Shown in pieces: positions 43,282 to 53,380 of a stretch of 64,000 nucleotides of DNA; the stretch's first letter is position 1; each line of letters opens with the position of its first letter. Location: assembly GCA_003212695.1 (NCBI GenBank), contig QCPC01000002.1, forward strand, positions 1 through 64,000. Direction: 5' to 3'. A model generated the notes under the pieces. It worked only from the letters and a program-made list of their open reading frames with translations, searched no databases and was not told the origin of the DNA. The DNA is from Prochlorococcus sp. AG-436-C13. Lineage in GTDB: Bacteria > Cyanobacteriota > Cyanobacteriia > PCC-6307 > Cyanobiaceae. A program made the translations under genes and the position numbers.

Positions 43282-43639
43282 TGGATAAAAATGAGAATGT
43301 TGGTCTGGTGCTTTCTCTCGAACTATTATAGTTCCTTGCCTAAATAGACTTGTGGATGGATTTATCCATAAGCCCTTTGCTAAATGAGAATCTTTAATAG
43401 ATCTTCGTTATGTGATTTCTATAAATTAAAAGAATAAGTAGGTTATTTTAATTGGATTTTTTTGAAGAGTAATTTCTTTACATATAAGGATGTCTTTCTA
43501 TTTTGGTTTTTATACAGTAATAACTTATTAAAAATTATCTTTAATTAATTAGTAATTAACACTTGATTTAAATTGAACTACTAGGATATTAGAATATAGG
43601 AGGAAAATAATCGTTCTAGAAAAAGGCTATAAGGAAGGC
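43282..43639. other. 358-base gap between trmH and rsmB with no gene seen
   Basis: AT-rich spacer between two divergent genes. I see no tRNA, no convincing RNA hairpin and no well-formed small ORF. It must hold both promoters; many TATAAT-like stretches make any single promoter call arbitrary. A strong AGGAGG at 43598-43603 lies at the rsmB end, 37 bases before the TTG start used in the ORF track. Confidence 0.6.
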
Positions 43640-44944
43640 TTGCAATCTCGGTTTGCGGCATGGGAGATACTCCAAGAAGTAGCACGAGGAGCTTATTCTG
43701 AGGTTGCGATTGATCGCGCATTTCGTAAATATGATTTGAGCGAAATGGACAAAGCACTTGCTACAGAAATAGCTTGTGGATCAATACGCCAACGTAAGTT
43801 TTTAGATTGCTGGATCGACTCTCTAGCTAAAACTCCTGCACTAAAGCAGCCACCTTTACTTCGTTGGTTGTTTCATATAGGTCTATATCAAATATTTTTT
43901 ATGGATAGAATTCCTGTTTCTGCAGTAGTTAATACAAGTGTGGAATTAGCAAAGAAGAAACATTTGGGGCGCCTTGCTTCAGTCGTTAATGCTGTGTTAA
44001 GAAAGGCAATTGGCTTTCATGAAGCCGGAGAAAAGTTTACTTGTGCAAAAGATGAAATGGAGTCTTTTGCCTGTAATTACTCAATTCCCAACTGGCTTGC
44101 GAGGAAATTGATTGCATGGAAAGGTGAGGTTACGGCTGGAAATTTAGCAAAGACATTCAATTGTGTGCCATCAATAGATTTACGTGTTAATCGCCAACGT
44201 GCAGATCTAGAGAATGTTCAAAAAAGACTTAGCAATGTAGGCATAAAAAGCACTACTATAAAAAACTGTCCTTACGGGCTGCATATTGTCTCTGGATCAG
44301 GAGATTTACGAAAATGGCCTGGATATGAACAAGGAGAATGGTCTGTACAGGACCGTTCTGCTCAGTGGGTTGCACCTTTAATGAAGGCATGCCCTGGTGA
44401 GTTGATTCTTGATGCTTGTGCAGCACCCGGAGGTAAAGCTACTCACTTAGCTGAATTGATGACTGATATAGGAGAAATATGGGCTGTAGACTATTCTTCC
44501 ACACGCCTACAAAGAACTAAAAGTAATTCCTCTCGACTGGGCTTAAAGTCTTTAAATTTCTTACAGGCTGATTCAACAGCTCTTTTGGAAAAGATGCCTC
44601 ATTGGAAAGGATGTTTTGATCGTATACTTTTAGATGCACCTTGCTCAGGACTAGGTACTTTGGCTAGGAATCCTGACCTGAGATGGAGGATGTCCCTTGA
44701 AAAAATAAGCACATTAATTACACTTCAATTGAATCTGTTGGAAGGTATTCTTCCATTGTTGAAGTCAGGTGGTAGGGTCGTTTATTCAACTTGTACGATT
44801 AATCCCGATGAGAATGACAATCAAATTAGTAGTTTCCTCTCGCTTCATGATGAGTTAAAACTCAGAGATCAAGCACAGATATGGCCTGGCAGTAAAGAAG
44901 GAGGCGATGGCTTTTATGCTGCAATTATTGACTCTCTTCAATAA
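43640..44944 (+). CDS. rsmB: 16S rRNA (cytosine-967-C5)-methyltransferase RsmB/Sun
   Basis: RsmB methylates C967 of 16S rRNA. The 434-aa protein has an N-terminal NusB-like domain (RFAAWEILQEVARGAYSEVA, about 1-130). The C-terminal RsmB catalytic domain shows LDACAAPGGKATHLAELM, DRILLDAPCSGLGTLAR and VVYSTCTINPDEN with the two catalytic cysteines. The TTG start lies 29 bases past an in-frame ATC that follows AGGAGG, so the true N-terminus may be 10 residues longer. Its end overlaps the convergent PBP by 20 bases. Confidence 0.95.
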   Translation: MQSRFAAWEILQEVARGAYSEVAIDRAFRKYDLSEMDKALATEIACGSIRQRKFLDCWIDSLAKTPALKQPPLLRWLFHIGLYQIFFMDRIPVSAVVNTSVELAKKKHLGRLASVVNAVLRKAIGFHEAGEKFTCAKDEMESFACNYSIPNWLARKLIAWKGEVTAGNLAKTFNCVPSIDLRVNRQRADLENVQKRLSNVGIKSTTIKNCPYGLHIVSGSGDLRKWPGYEQGEWSVQDRSAQWVAPLMKACPGELILDACAAPGGKATHLAELMTDIGEIWAVDYSSTRLQRTKSNSSRLGLKSLNFLQADSTALLEKMPHWKGCFDRILLDAPCSGLGTLARNPDLRWRMSLEKISTLITLQLNLLEGILPLLKSGGRVVYSTCTINPDENDNQISSFLSLHDELKLRDQAQIWPGSKEGGDGFYAAIIDSLQ

Positions 44945-46778
44945 CATTGTTATTTACTAATCTGTGTGATGAGGACCTTTCAGGAAAATTTATTATTTCC
45001 AAATCATTAGAAATTTTTAACATAAACTGTTTCCATGCAAATGCTGCATCACCACTACTACCTTTGATCGGTGAGTTGTCATCTTTGCCAAACCAAATAC
45101 TGGTTGTTAGTTGTGGTATAGAACCAATAAACCAAAGGTCTCTATTCCCTTCTGAAGTCCCTGTTTTACCTGCAACTTGCCGATTGTCTAAGAAGGCAGC
45201 TCTCCCAGAACCCTCAGCAACTACTTCCCTGAGCATCAAGTTCATTGTATCAGCCGCTTGAATAGAAAGAGCTCTTAGATGATCTTTTTGGTTTTTAGGA
45301 TGGATCCAGATGATCTCATTATTTGGGCCTATGATTTTTTCAATCGCAGATGGCTTAATATATATTCCTCTATTTGTAATGCCTGCATAGGCTGCAGTCA
45401 TGTTAAGTACACTTTCTTCATGTGCACCAATTGCTAATGGGTAAAAACGTCCTAACTTTCGTTCTTTCCCAACCCCAAGTCTATTTGCAGTAGATATTAC
45501 CTTCTCAAAGCCTACTTTTGCTAATAAATCTACAGCAACTGTATTCAAAGAATGCGTAAATGCATTTGCAATTGAGACTTCCCCATAGTACCTGTCACCA
45601 AAGTTTTTAGGGCAATATCCATACCAGCATCTTGGTGTATCGTAAAGGATGTCTTCTGGTTTGTAACCACTCTCAATAGCAGCGATATAAGTAAATATTT
45701 TAAAAGTTGAACCAGGAGACCTTAATGCTTGTGCCGCTCTATTGAATTGATTTTCATTAAAGTCCTTACCTCCTAAAAGCACTCTAATAAGGCCGCTGCT
45801 AGGTTCGACAGAGACTATTGCAGCCTCTGCATTTATGGGACTCTGATTTCTAATTATATCTCTTGCTTTTAATTGCCAATCAAGATTAAGACTTGTGTGA
45901 ACCTTTAGGCCGCCAATTTCTAGTTGCTCTTTTGAGAGTAGGTGAGGTAGTTCTTGCTCTACATAGCTTGAGAAAAAAGGGGCTTCGCTTATCAAATACT
46001 TTGGAGTAGCAGGCTCAAGATTTAGAGGTCGTCTAAGGGCTATAGACAATTCAGAATCAGAGATGAAATTCTCCAGCCTCATTTTTTGTAAAACTATTGC
46101 TCTTCGTTTTAAGGCTAAATCAGCATTTACTAGTGGAGAGTAGAGTGAGGGAGCAGGCGCTAGTCCAGCTATTAGAGCAGCTTCTTCTAGTTTGAGTAGA
46201 TCAGGTGTTTTTTTGAAATATACCCATGCTGCATCTGCAATGCCATATGCATTGGAACCTAAATAAACGTTATTTAGGTATTGTCCAATAATTTCTTCTT
46301 TTGATAAGTTCCTTTCAAGTTTAAAAGCAAGAGCAATTTCATTGAGTTTCCTTTTTAAGGTTCTATCCTGGCTTAGAAAGATTATTCTTGCTAACTGTTG
46401 TGTAATTGTACTTCCTCCTTGAACAATAGACCTTTCTTTTATATTCGTAAGCGTTGCCCGACCTATACTCCAGAAATCTACTCCTGTATGCTTATAAAAA
46501 CGCCTATCTTCAGCAGCTATAAATGCTTTTTTAATGAGATCAGGCATCTCGTCGGGCTTGATTTTTTCACGTGTTACAGGTCCTAGCTTCTGAATGATTT
46601 TTCCTTTAGATGATAGCAATTCAATAGTTCCTGTACGACTAAATATATTGACTTTGCTTGTTGGCGGTAAGAGATGATCTATTGACTTGCTTATCCACCT
46701 CTCTGTAATTGCTGTTAGTGAGCCTATAGCTATTGCGCTAGTTGCTAATAATATAAATGTTTGAAAACGACGGCTCAC
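44925..46778 (-). CDS. Class A penicillin-binding protein (PBP1A type)
   Basis: It polymerises and cross-links peptidoglycan in the periplasm. The 617-aa protein has an N-terminal membrane anchor (about 8-24) and a transglycosylase domain with EDRRFYKHTGVDFWSIGRA and VQGGSTITQQLARI. The transpeptidase domain has SPGSTFKIFTYIA (SxxK), HSLNTVAVDLL (SxN) and VAGKTGTSEGNRDLWF (KTG). The family often bears the symbol mrcA or ponA. It overlaps the upstream chlG stop by one base, so the two genes are likely on one transcript. Confidence 0.94.
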   Translation of the reverse strand: MSRRFQTFILLATSAIAIGSLTAITERWISKSIDHLLPPTSKVNIFSRTGTIELLSSKGKIIQKLGPVTREKIKPDEMPDLIKKAFIAAEDRRFYKHTGVDFWSIGRATLTNIKERSIVQGGSTITQQLARIIFLSQDRTLKRKLNEIALAFKLERNLSKEEIIGQYLNNVYLGSNAYGIADAAWVYFKKTPDLLKLEEAALIAGLAPAPSLYSPLVNADLALKRRAIVLQKMRLENFISDSELSIALRRPLNLEPATPKYLISEAPFFSSYVEQELPHLLSKEQLEIGGLKVHTSLNLDWQLKARDIIRNQSPINAEAAIVSVEPSSGLIRVLLGGKDFNENQFNRAAQALRSPGSTFKIFTYIAAIESGYKPEDILYDTPRCWYGYCPKNFGDRYYGEVSIANAFTHSLNTVAVDLLAKVGFEKVISTANRLGVGKERKLGRFYPLAIGAHEESVLNMTAAYAGITNRGIYIKPSAIEKIIGPNNEIIWIHPKNQKDHLRALSIQAADTMNLMLREVVAEGSGRAAFLDNRQVAGKTGTSEGNRDLWFIGSIPQLTTSIWFGKDDNSPIKGSSGDAAFAWKQFMLKISNDLEIINFPERSSSHRLVNNNVIEESQ

Positions 46779-47728
46779 TAAATACTAACAAGTGAACTAT
46801 GACCTATGGCTAAAGCAGTAACTAGCATGCCTAAAATTAAAAAAGGTTGTGCACTTGCTTGGTATTTAACATCAAACTTCAAAGGATCTCTAAGTAGCCA
46901 AATGTCTTGAAAAGTCATTTGTGGAATTATTAATAAAACAAGAATAACTGAGGCTAGATGTTGCCCAATAGATATTAAGACAACGACCATTGCAAGTTGA
47001 AAAATGTCTATCATCCCTGCACTGATAAAACTTGCATTTTTAATTCCAAATGCAACTGGTAAAGATTGAAGGCCCAGGGCTTTATCTCCTTCAACACTTT
47101 TAAAGTCATTGATCACAGCTATGCCTAATCCAGCCAAACTATAGGCAAGGGTTAAAAGAGCAGTCGTCCAAGTAAGTGTTCCAAATAGAGCTTGTCCTGC
47201 CCACCATGGAAGAGCTATATAGCTTGCTCCTAGGGCATAGTTTCCAAGCCATCCATTTTGTTTCAGTTTTAAAGGGGGAGCAGAATATATATAGCTAACG
47301 AATGAACCTCCAAGGGCAAGTAAGAGTACTGAAGGCGTTGTGTGTCCAGCCCAATTATCAAGACAATAAGCTAGACCTAAGCCTGCCAAAAGAAGTATCC
47401 AGATCTGTAGTTTGACTTGAGTAAGGGAAATTGCACCAGATGGTATAGGCCTATTAGGCTCGTTTATAGCATCTATATCCTTGTCATAATAGTCGTTAAT
47501 AGTTTGTGTGTAGCCAGCAAGAAGCGGCCCACTCATTATCATGCAAGAGAAAGATGCCAGTACATTACTCACGCTCCAGTGAAAATTGCCACTAGCAGCG
47601 GCACCACATACTACTCCCCATAACAAAGGAATCCATGTGATTGGCTTCATAAGCTGCAATCGGAGTTTCCAAATGTTTGTAGTTTCTGAACCTCCTTTGA
47701 TACCAAGGAGTTGTCGGGTATCACTCAC
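46778..47728 (-). CDS. chlG: Chlorophyll synthase
   Basis: ChlG prenylates chlorophyllide with phytyl or geranylgeranyl diphosphate, the last step of chlorophyll synthesis. The 316-aa UbiA-family protein has about nine membrane helices and the two Asp-rich sites: NDYYDKDIDAINEPNRPIPS and NDFKSVEGDKALGLQSLPVA. Length matches cyanobacterial ChlG. The PetP-like gene precedes it by 11 bases and the PBP gene follows. Confidence 0.96.
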   Translation of the reverse strand: MSDTRQLLGIKGGSETTNIWKLRLQLMKPITWIPLLWGVVCGAAASGNFHWSVSNVLASFSCMIMSGPLLAGYTQTINDYYDKDIDAINEPNRPIPSGAISLTQVKLQIWILLLAGLGLAYCLDNWAGHTTPSVLLLALGGSFVSYIYSAPPLKLKQNGWLGNYALGASYIALPWWAGQALFGTLTWTTALLTLAYSLAGLGIAVINDFKSVEGDKALGLQSLPVAFGIKNASFISAGMIDIFQLAMVVVLISIGQHLASVILVLLIIPQMTFQDIWLLRDPLKFDVKYQASAQPFLILGMLVTALAIGHSSLVSI

Positions 47729-47739
47729 TTTTTATATCC

Positions 47740-47964
47740 TCAGCTGCGCCCAATTTCATTGTCAAAGAACCAATTTTTTGTTCCATCGGTAAGTGTAACG
47801 ACAAGCCCGACTCCACCACCATCTGTCATTTTGTAGTCCGTTACAGTGGCTCTGGGGTCTGTGGAAAGTTTATCAATTAAATTGCCTGATATGCGATCTT
47901 TAACTTTTTCAAGATCAATCTTGACTCTTGAGCCTATCTTTGTAAGGTTTACTGTCTGTGCCAT
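47740..47964 (-). CDS. petP: PetP/DUF2862-like small protein
   Basis: The 74-aa protein matches DUF2862, the family of the cytochrome b6f-associated subunit PetP (Ssr2998 in Synechocystis). Marks are KIGSRVKIDLEKVKDRISGN, VTDYKMTDGGGVGLVVTLTD and NWFFDNEIG. It likely has an SH3-like fold on the stromal side of the complex; this role is from the family, not seen here. An N-terminal extension relative to Synechocystis is present. It sits upstream of chlG on the same strand. Confidence 0.75.
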   Translation of the reverse strand: MAQTVNLTKIGSRVKIDLEKVKDRISGNLIDKLSTDPRATVTDYKMTDGGGVGLVVTLTDGTKNWFFDNEIGRS

Positions 47965-48031
47965 GAGCGACCAACTCCTTTGCTTAGTTGTTGGGCAACC
48001 TTAACAGTCGCAGTACTCCAAATTAAATTTT

Positions 48032-48805
48032 ATGGTTGCTCTTCGATTAATTCCTTGTCTTGATGTTGCAAATGGGAGGGTTGTAAAAGGTGTTAATTTC
48101 GTTGGACTTAGAGACGCAGGTGACCCAGTAGAACTGGCTTTTCGCTATAGCCAGGAGGGTGCTGATGAATTGGTTCTTCTTGATATAGCTGCAAGTCATG
48201 AAGCCAGAGCAACAATGGTTGATATTGTTAGACGCACTGCTGAATCTGTAACCATCCCGTTTACTGTTGGAGGTGGAATTAGTTCAACTGAAGGGATTAA
48301 TGAGCTTTTAAGAGCTGGAGCAGACAAAATAAGTTTGAATACTTCTGCTGTGAAAGACCCAGAGTTGATAATTAAAGGTTCTAGGCAATTTGGGACGCAG
48401 TGTATTGTTGTCGCAATTGATGCCAAACGTAGGGTTGAGGATAAGTTTGGTTGGGATGTTTTTATTAATGGTGGAAGAGTTAATACTGGCTTGGATGCTT
48501 TGTTTTGGGCTAAGAAGGTTGCGGAATTGGGCGCTGGAGAAATACTTCTGACGTCAATGGATGGAGATGGCACTCAGAATGGATATGATTTGGAATTAAC
48601 AAAAGCAATTGCTGATGAAGTTTCTATTCCTGTAATAGCTTCTGGCGGAGCTGGTTGTGTGGAACATGTTTTTGATGCTTTTAAGTATGGGAATGCATCG
48701 GCTGCCCTTTTAGCTTCTCTTTTGCATGATAATGATCTAAGCATTGGAGAAATAAAAAGCTATCTAATAGAAAGAAAGCTTTTTATTAGACCAACTAAAT
48801 ATTGA
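48032..48805 (+). CDS. hisF: Imidazole glycerol phosphate synthase, cyclase subunit HisF
   Basis: HisF uses ammonia from HisH to close the imidazole ring in histidine synthesis. The 257-aa TIM barrel has the catalytic Asp in [19 protein letters not shown], the second Asp in [11 protein letters not shown], and phosphate loops [11 protein letters not shown] and [12 protein letters not shown]. Size and motifs are textbook. It is divergent from the PetP-like gene and followed by ubiE after 101 bases. Confidence 0.97.
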   Translation: MVALRLIPCLDVANGRVVKGVNFVGLRDAGDPVELAFRYSQEGADELVLLDIAASHEARATMVDIVRRTAESVTIPFTVGGGISSTEGINELLRAGADKISLNTSAVKDPELIIKGSRQFGTQCIVVAIDAKRRVEDKFGWDVFINGGRVNTGLDALFWAKKVAELGAGEILLTSMDGDGTQNGYDLELTKAIADEVSIPVIASGGAGCVEHVFDAFKYGNASAALLASLLHDNDLSIGEIKSYLIERKLFIRPTKY

Positions 48806-48906
48806 TTGCTTAAGATCACATATTTAAAATAATAATTAATTTATATTTTTTTTAAGTATACTAACTATATTGAATAGAAATTTTTAGATATCAAAAATAA
48901 CCATAC

Positions 48907-49608
48907 GTGAAACCTAAAGATCCTATTTTAGTTAAGGATTTATTTGATTCTGTTTCTACAAGATATGACTTCCTAAATGATCTACTTAGTTTGGGGATGC
49001 ATAGACTTTGGAAGAAACAATTGTTGAAATGGCTCCAACCTTCTAAAGGAGAGAAATGGCTAGATCTTTGTTGTGGTACAGGTGATTTAAGTTTGCATTT
49101 AGCGCGTTTAGTTTATCCGGGGGGGAGCACAATAGGTGTTGATTTCTCTGGCTCACAAATATTTCTTGCAAAAAAACGTGCACATGTTGAACCTTCTTTA
49201 TCAATCTCTTGGCTTGTTAGGGACGCGTTAAACACTTCTCTACCCTCTGAATCTTTTGATGGAGTTGTTATGGCATATGGACTAAGAAATCTTGCTAATG
49301 CAGAAGATGGTTTAAAGGAGATCTATCGTCTTTTGAAATCTGGATCTAAAGCCGGTATCTTGGATTTTAATCATGCCAAAGAAGGTTCAAAAACATCTAT
49401 TTTTCAAAGAATCTATCTTCGTAATGTTGTTGTTCCTATTGCATCAATTATGGGACTTGGGGATGAATATGCATATATAGAAGAGAGCATAAAATGTTTC
49501 CCATATGGGAGCTTGCAAGAAACTATTGCAACTAAAGTAGGGTTTAATCAAGCTAAATACAAGTTACTTGCAGGAGGACAAATGGGAGCCTTGATACTTA
49601 CAAAATAG
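48907..49608 (+). CDS. menG: Quinone C-methyltransferase, UbiE/MenG family
   Basis: It methylates the ring of a quinone; in cyanobacteria this is 2-phytyl-1,4-naphthoquinone in phylloquinone synthesis. The 233-aa SAM enzyme starts at a GTG and carries FDSVSTRYDFLNDLLSLGMH, LDLCCGTGDLSLHLAR and VVMAYGLRNLANAEDGL with GILDFNHAKEG. The choice of phylloquinone over ubiquinone is inferred from lineage. Confidence 0.93.
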   Translation: MKPKDPILVKDLFDSVSTRYDFLNDLLSLGMHRLWKKQLLKWLQPSKGEKWLDLCCGTGDLSLHLARLVYPGGSTIGVDFSGSQIFLAKKRAHVEPSLSISWLVRDALNTSLPSESFDGVVMAYGLRNLANAEDGLKEIYRLLKSGSKAGILDFNHAKEGSKTSIFQRIYLRNVVVPIASIMGLGDEYAYIEESIKCFPYGSLQETIATKVGFNQAKYKLLAGGQMGALILTK

Positions 49609-49627
49609 ATGCTTTTATTTTAAATTT

Positions 49628-50146
49628 TCAAGTTAACTCATCTCTTCTGCATAGACCACATTTGCTCCAAAGTGATATCTCTCCTATTGGTGCAGGAGAA
49701 TTACAAATAGGACATTCTTTTTTACCATAAATATCCGCCCTACTGGGATGTTTTTCCCAAATAGAATTTTCGTTATCTTTTGGTTCAATTCTTTTGGGGT
49801 AGTGCTGTTGAATTCTTAAATCTCTAATTTCATGACCTTCCGCTCTTAGTGCGGCTATTAGTTGATTTCGATTAAAAATCAGTGCTTGTATCCATTGAGG
49901 ATGATTTGAACCAACAGTTAAGACACCACCTTGAAAAGTTAAAGGTATGCAATTCGTTGCAAGTTGCTTTCCAGCCACCCTTGGCCAGTCTTTCCATAAT
50001 GCCGCAATACTTTTATTCTTGAGCCATTCAACTCTTAGTGTGTCAATACAATTAGAGAGAGAGGATAATTGATTCTCCTTTTTTTTTCGCAAGAAGATAT
50101 CTTCTTTTTTAGGTATATTTGTTTTCTTATGACTTGCATAATTCAT
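49628..50146 (-). CDS. DciA-like (DUF721) protein with C-terminal zinc ribbon
   Basis: The core (about 25-120: LSNCIDTLRVEWLKNKSIAA then GGVLTVGSNHPQWIQALIFN) fits DUF721/DciA, the ancestral loader of the replicative helicase DnaB. The last 40 residues add a four-Cys ribbon (CPICNSPAPIG and CGLCRRDE). A Lys-rich N-terminus precedes the core. It is convergent with menG and divergent from birA across only 13 bases. The helicase-loading role is inferred from the family. Confidence 0.82.
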   Translation of the reverse strand: MNYASHKKTNIPKKEDIFLRKKKENQLSSLSNCIDTLRVEWLKNKSIAALWKDWPRVAGKQLATNCIPLTFQGGVLTVGSNHPQWIQALIFNRNQLIAALRAEGHEIRDLRIQQHYPKRIEPKDNENSIWEKHPSRADIYGKKECPICNSPAPIGEISLWSKCGLCRRDELT

Positions 50147-50159
50147 AATTTTATTTTAG

Positions 50160-50975
50160 TTGGAGTTTTTAAGGTGTGGAGCTAACCTTTTTATTGTCTT
50201 TTTGATTGATTTTATGGGAGCTTATTTGCCATGGACTGGTGCTGCTCCAATCAATTTTCGTTTGAAGAGAACAGGTCTCGGTAAACAGTCTTGGCAGTTG
50301 CGATGGAAGCCTGTTTGCGCAAGTACTGAAATTGAACTGTCTAGATGGCTAAAGGAACGACCTTTACAGAAAAATAATTTAAGAGCATTTTTCTCTGGCA
50401 AGCAATTATTTGGGAAGGGACAAAGAGGAAGGGTTTGGGAGTCTCCAAAGGGCGGTCTTTGGATGAGCGTAGCGATGCATTGTGAAAAAGAAACTTTCTC
50501 TATTGGTTTGTTTGGTCTTGCAGTGGCAGTTGCCTTGGCTAATAGGTTGGAGAGAGATTCTATTCCAGTGAAGATCAAGTGGCCTAACGATTTATTGGTA
50601 GGAGGAAGAAAAATTGTAGGAATTTTACCCCGTGTTGTTTATAGAGGTAGTAATCCAATACTTATATGTTTAGGAGTTGGGTTGAATGTATCTAATCGTG
50701 TTCCTAAAGAAGGAATTTCCCTATCTAGCATTAAAGGTCAAACCAGAATTTCTATTTCTCATTGGTCTTGTGAAGTTTTGCTTGCAATTGAAAAGGCAAG
50801 ATTGCTTTTAAAGACACCAACTTATATTTGCAAAGAAGGCGAAAGACTTCTTTGGGCATCACATGTAAAGAAATCTAATTCAAATGAAATTTGGGATATT
50901 GAAGGTTTGGATTTTGATGGGCAGTTGAAAGTTAAGAGAGCTTTATTTAAAGAGACATGGAATCGTTGGGAATAA
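50160..50975 (+). CDS. birA: Biotin-[acetyl-CoA carboxylase] ligase
   Basis: It attaches biotin to the biotin carboxyl carrier protein. The 271-aa frame has the class I ligase motifs GKGQRGRVWESPKGGLWMS (nucleotide loop) and VKIKWPNDLLVGGRKIVGIL, with a C-terminal SH3-like region. No DNA-binding HTH precedes the catalytic domain, so it is not a repressor. The TTG start gives a hydrophobic leader that is probably not translated; the ATG at 50214 (MGAYLPWTG) is more plausible. Confidence 0.9.
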   Translation: MEFLRCGANLFIVFLIDFMGAYLPWTGAAPINFRLKRTGLGKQSWQLRWKPVCASTEIELSRWLKERPLQKNNLRAFFSGKQLFGKGQRGRVWESPKGGLWMSVAMHCEKETFSIGLFGLAVAVALANRLERDSIPVKIKWPNDLLVGGRKIVGILPRVVYRGSNPILICLGVGLNVSNRVPKEGISLSSIKGQTRISISHWSCEVLLAIEKARLLLKTPTYICKEGERLLWASHVKKSNSNEIWDIEGLDFDGQLKVKRALFKETWNRWE

Positions 50976-50992
50976 ATAATCTTTGAACATTT

Positions 50993-51673
50993 TTAGCAAA
51001 TTTCAATAATTCTTCCATCTTTGAATAAGGCTTTTTTCTTTGCCCTCAAAGCCACTTCATCTTCATGAGTTACCAGAACCAAAGTGATTCCTTGTTCATG
51101 AAGTTCATCAAATAAATTTAGGACCTCTTCAGTGGTATTTGAATCGAGAGCACCTGTAGGCTCGTCTGCAAGAAGAAGAGATGGCTTATTTATTATTGCC
51201 CTAGCGATTGCAACTCTTTGTTGTTGACCTCCAGAGAGTTGATTTGGTCGATTATTCATTCTTTCTCTTAAACCAACTCTATCAAGGGCTTCAGCTGCTA
51301 ATTTTTCCCTTTCATGCGTTGGGATACATGCGTAAAGCATTGGAAGCATTACATTCTCTAATGCGGTTGCATCATGCAAAAGATGAAATTGCTGAAAGAC
51401 AAAACCAAGTTCTTGATTCCTTAAATCGGCCAATTCGTCATCATTTAACTTTTCAACAGCATTACCATTTAGTTGGTAAGTCCCTTTGCTTGGTCTATCA
51501 AGACAACCTAAAATATTCATTGCAGTGCTTTTGCCAGATCCACTTGCCCCCATTACTGCAAGATAATCTCCTTGATGAACTTCAAGATTTAACCCATCTA
51601 GAGCTTTTACAATTAAATCCCCTTCTCCATAATGCTTGCTAACGTTTGAAAGCTTTGCGATGAGGTTACTCAT
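50993..51673 (-). CDS. ABC transporter ATP-binding protein, LolD/MacB/DevA type
   Basis: The 226-aa ATPase has a Walker A motif (GASGSGKSTAMNILG), Q-loop FVFQQFHLLHDATALENV, signature LSGGQQQRVAIARAI and Walker B LLADEPTGALDS, followed by the H-loop VLVTHED. Sequence style places it with the MacB/LolD/DevA group that powers lipoprotein, antibiotic or heterocyst-type envelope export. No partner permease is adjacent, so its role is open. It lies 5 bases after ndhB on the same strand. Confidence 0.9.
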   Translation of the reverse strand: MSNLIAKLSNVSKHYGEGDLIVKALDGLNLEVHQGDYLAVMGASGSGKSTAMNILGCLDRPSKGTYQLNGNAVEKLNDDELADLRNQELGFVFQQFHLLHDATALENVMLPMLYACIPTHEREKLAAEALDRVGLRERMNNRPNQLSGGQQQRVAIARAIINKPSLLLADEPTGALDSNTTEEVLNLFDELHEQGITLVLVTHEDEVALRAKKKALFKDGRIIEIC

Positions 51674-51678
51674 AACGT

Positions 51679-53244
51679 TTAACCGATTGCCGCCTTATCA
51701 GCTGCCAGCGTTAAAGCTTCTTGAAGAATAGGTGTTCCCGCTACAGCACTGTTGGCCCATTGAAACAAAGGATTTGAGAGGATGCCTCCAATTGCTGTAA
51801 CCAATACGCAGCTCAGTAAAGCAAATTTTAATGTAGGAATGCCAATTGATTTAAATTGAATTTTTGGATAAGTCTTTACTAGTTCAGATGCTTCTTGGGG
51901 TTCTTTTACTACCATCATTTTTATTACAGAAATATAGTAATAGATTGATATAACTGAAGTTACAAGACCAACTATTACCAAGAGATATTGTCCATCAGAC
52001 CAACCTGCAAAAAACAGATATATCTTCCCAAAGAAACCAAGCATTGGAGGTATACCACCTAAGGAAAGTAGGCATAGACTTAGTCCTAAAGTAATTAAAG
52101 GATCTTTTTGGTATAGACCTGCATAATCTGCAATTCTGTCACTTCCAGTCCTAAGGGAAAAAAGAATTACGCAAGCAAAAGCCCCTAGGTTCATAAATAG
52201 GTATGAGGCCATGTAAAGAATCATTGCTGCATAACCCTCTTCGGTCCCACAAACCAGACCTATCATTACAAACCCGGCTTGTCCTATTGAGCTATAAGCA
52301 AGCATTCTTTTCATAGAAGTTTGCGCAAGTGCTACAACATTCCCTAGCGCCATACTTAGTACTGCGAGAACAGTAAAAAGAAGTTTCCATTGAATATCGA
52401 ATGCACTAAAACAACCAACTAGAAGTCTTACTGCCAAAGCAAATCCAGCTGCCTTTGAACCAACAGAAAGAAAGGCAACTACAGGTGTAGGAGAGCCTTC
52501 ATATACATCAGGAGTCCATTGATGAAATGGAACTGCAGCAATTTTAAAAGCAACAGTAGCCAGAATAAATACAAGAGCTAAAGCTGCTAAAGGAGTGGGA
52601 CTGTTTTGGAGTGCTAACCCAATACTCTTTAGATTTGTAGATCCGCTTAGCCCATAAAGTAAAGATGCTCCATATAAGAAAACAGCAGCAGCAGCAGATC
52701 CTACTAAGAGATATTTTAGTGCTGCTTCAGAACTTCTTGCATCACGTTTCAGGTATCCTGAGAGCAGATAACTTGCGACTGAAAGTGTCTCTAAAGAAAT
52801 AAAAATACTAATTAAGTCTGTAGATCCACATAAAAGCATTGCTCCTAAAGTTGCAGCTAAAAGAATTGCTGCATATTCACCTATAGGACTTTCATTTTGA
52901 TCTGCGTATTCCCAGCTTATAAGAAGCGAGAAAAGTGTTGAAAGCGAAACTACGGCTCTAAATGCAATTGAGAAATTATCAGCAATAAAAGCTCCAATGA
53001 ATGATGACTCAGGGATTGAATTCCATTGAGTAGCAAGAAGGACAAGTGATGTCCCTAAACCTGCATAACATATTGGTGGAGCCCATCTTTTGGCAGTTTC
53101 CTCTCCCGCAAGATCAACTAATAAAGTCCCGATTAAAGCTAATAGAACAAAACCCTCAGGGAGTATTGCTTTTGCGTTTAGCGAAAGATTTAACAAGTCT
53201 TCAGGAGCCGACATTGCTTGGTTAGTTAAAAAAAATAGTCCCAT
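51679..53244 (-). CDS. ndhB: NAD(P)H-quinone oxidoreductase subunit 2
   Basis: NdhB is a proton-pumping membrane subunit of the thylakoid NDH-1 complex, used in respiration and cyclic electron flow. The 521-aa protein has about 14 hydrophobic helices, with antiporter-type marks such as [40 protein letters not shown] and [20 protein letters not shown] start at the internal Met ([12 protein letters not shown]) is closer to known N-termini. Divergent from topA. Confidence 0.96.
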   Translation of the reverse strand: MGLFFLTNQAMSAPEDLLNLSLNAKAILPEGFVLLALIGTLLVDLAGEETAKRWAPPICYAGLGTSLVLLATQWNSIPESSFIGAFIADNFSIAFRAVVSLSTLFSLLISWEYADQNESPIGEYAAILLAATLGAMLLCGSTDLISIFISLETLSVASYLLSGYLKRDARSSEAALKYLLVGSAAAAVFLYGASLLYGLSGSTNLKSIGLALQNSPTPLAALALVFILATVAFKIAAVPFHQWTPDVYEGSPTPVVAFLSVGSKAAGFALAVRLLVGCFSAFDIQWKLLFTVLAVLSMALGNVVALAQTSMKRMLAYSSIGQAGFVMIGLVCGTEEGYAAMILYMASYLFMNLGAFACVILFSLRTGSDRIADYAGLYQKDPLITLGLSLCLLSLGGIPPMLGFFGKIYLFFAGWSDGQYLLVIVGLVTSVISIYYYISVIKMMVVKEPQEASELVKTYPKIQFKSIGIPTLKFALLSCVLVTAIGGILSNPLFQWANSAVAGTPILQEALTLAADKAAIG

Positions 53245-53380
53245 CTTTAGAGATGTTTTTAACAGAAAAGACCTGTGTCTAAACTCTAGCGATGTTATGA
53301 ATTATGCCTTAGTTCTTAAAATGGTCTATGCATTTTGGTGGTTGATGCGATAAAGATGAGTAAAAGTATTTTGTTCGCCT

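Noticed and set aside
46261-46285. CGTTATTTAGGTA shared with the sepF upstream palindrome
   Set aside because: The copy is inside the PBP coding region, lacks the second arm, and a 13-base match is expected by chance in AT-rich DNA of this size.
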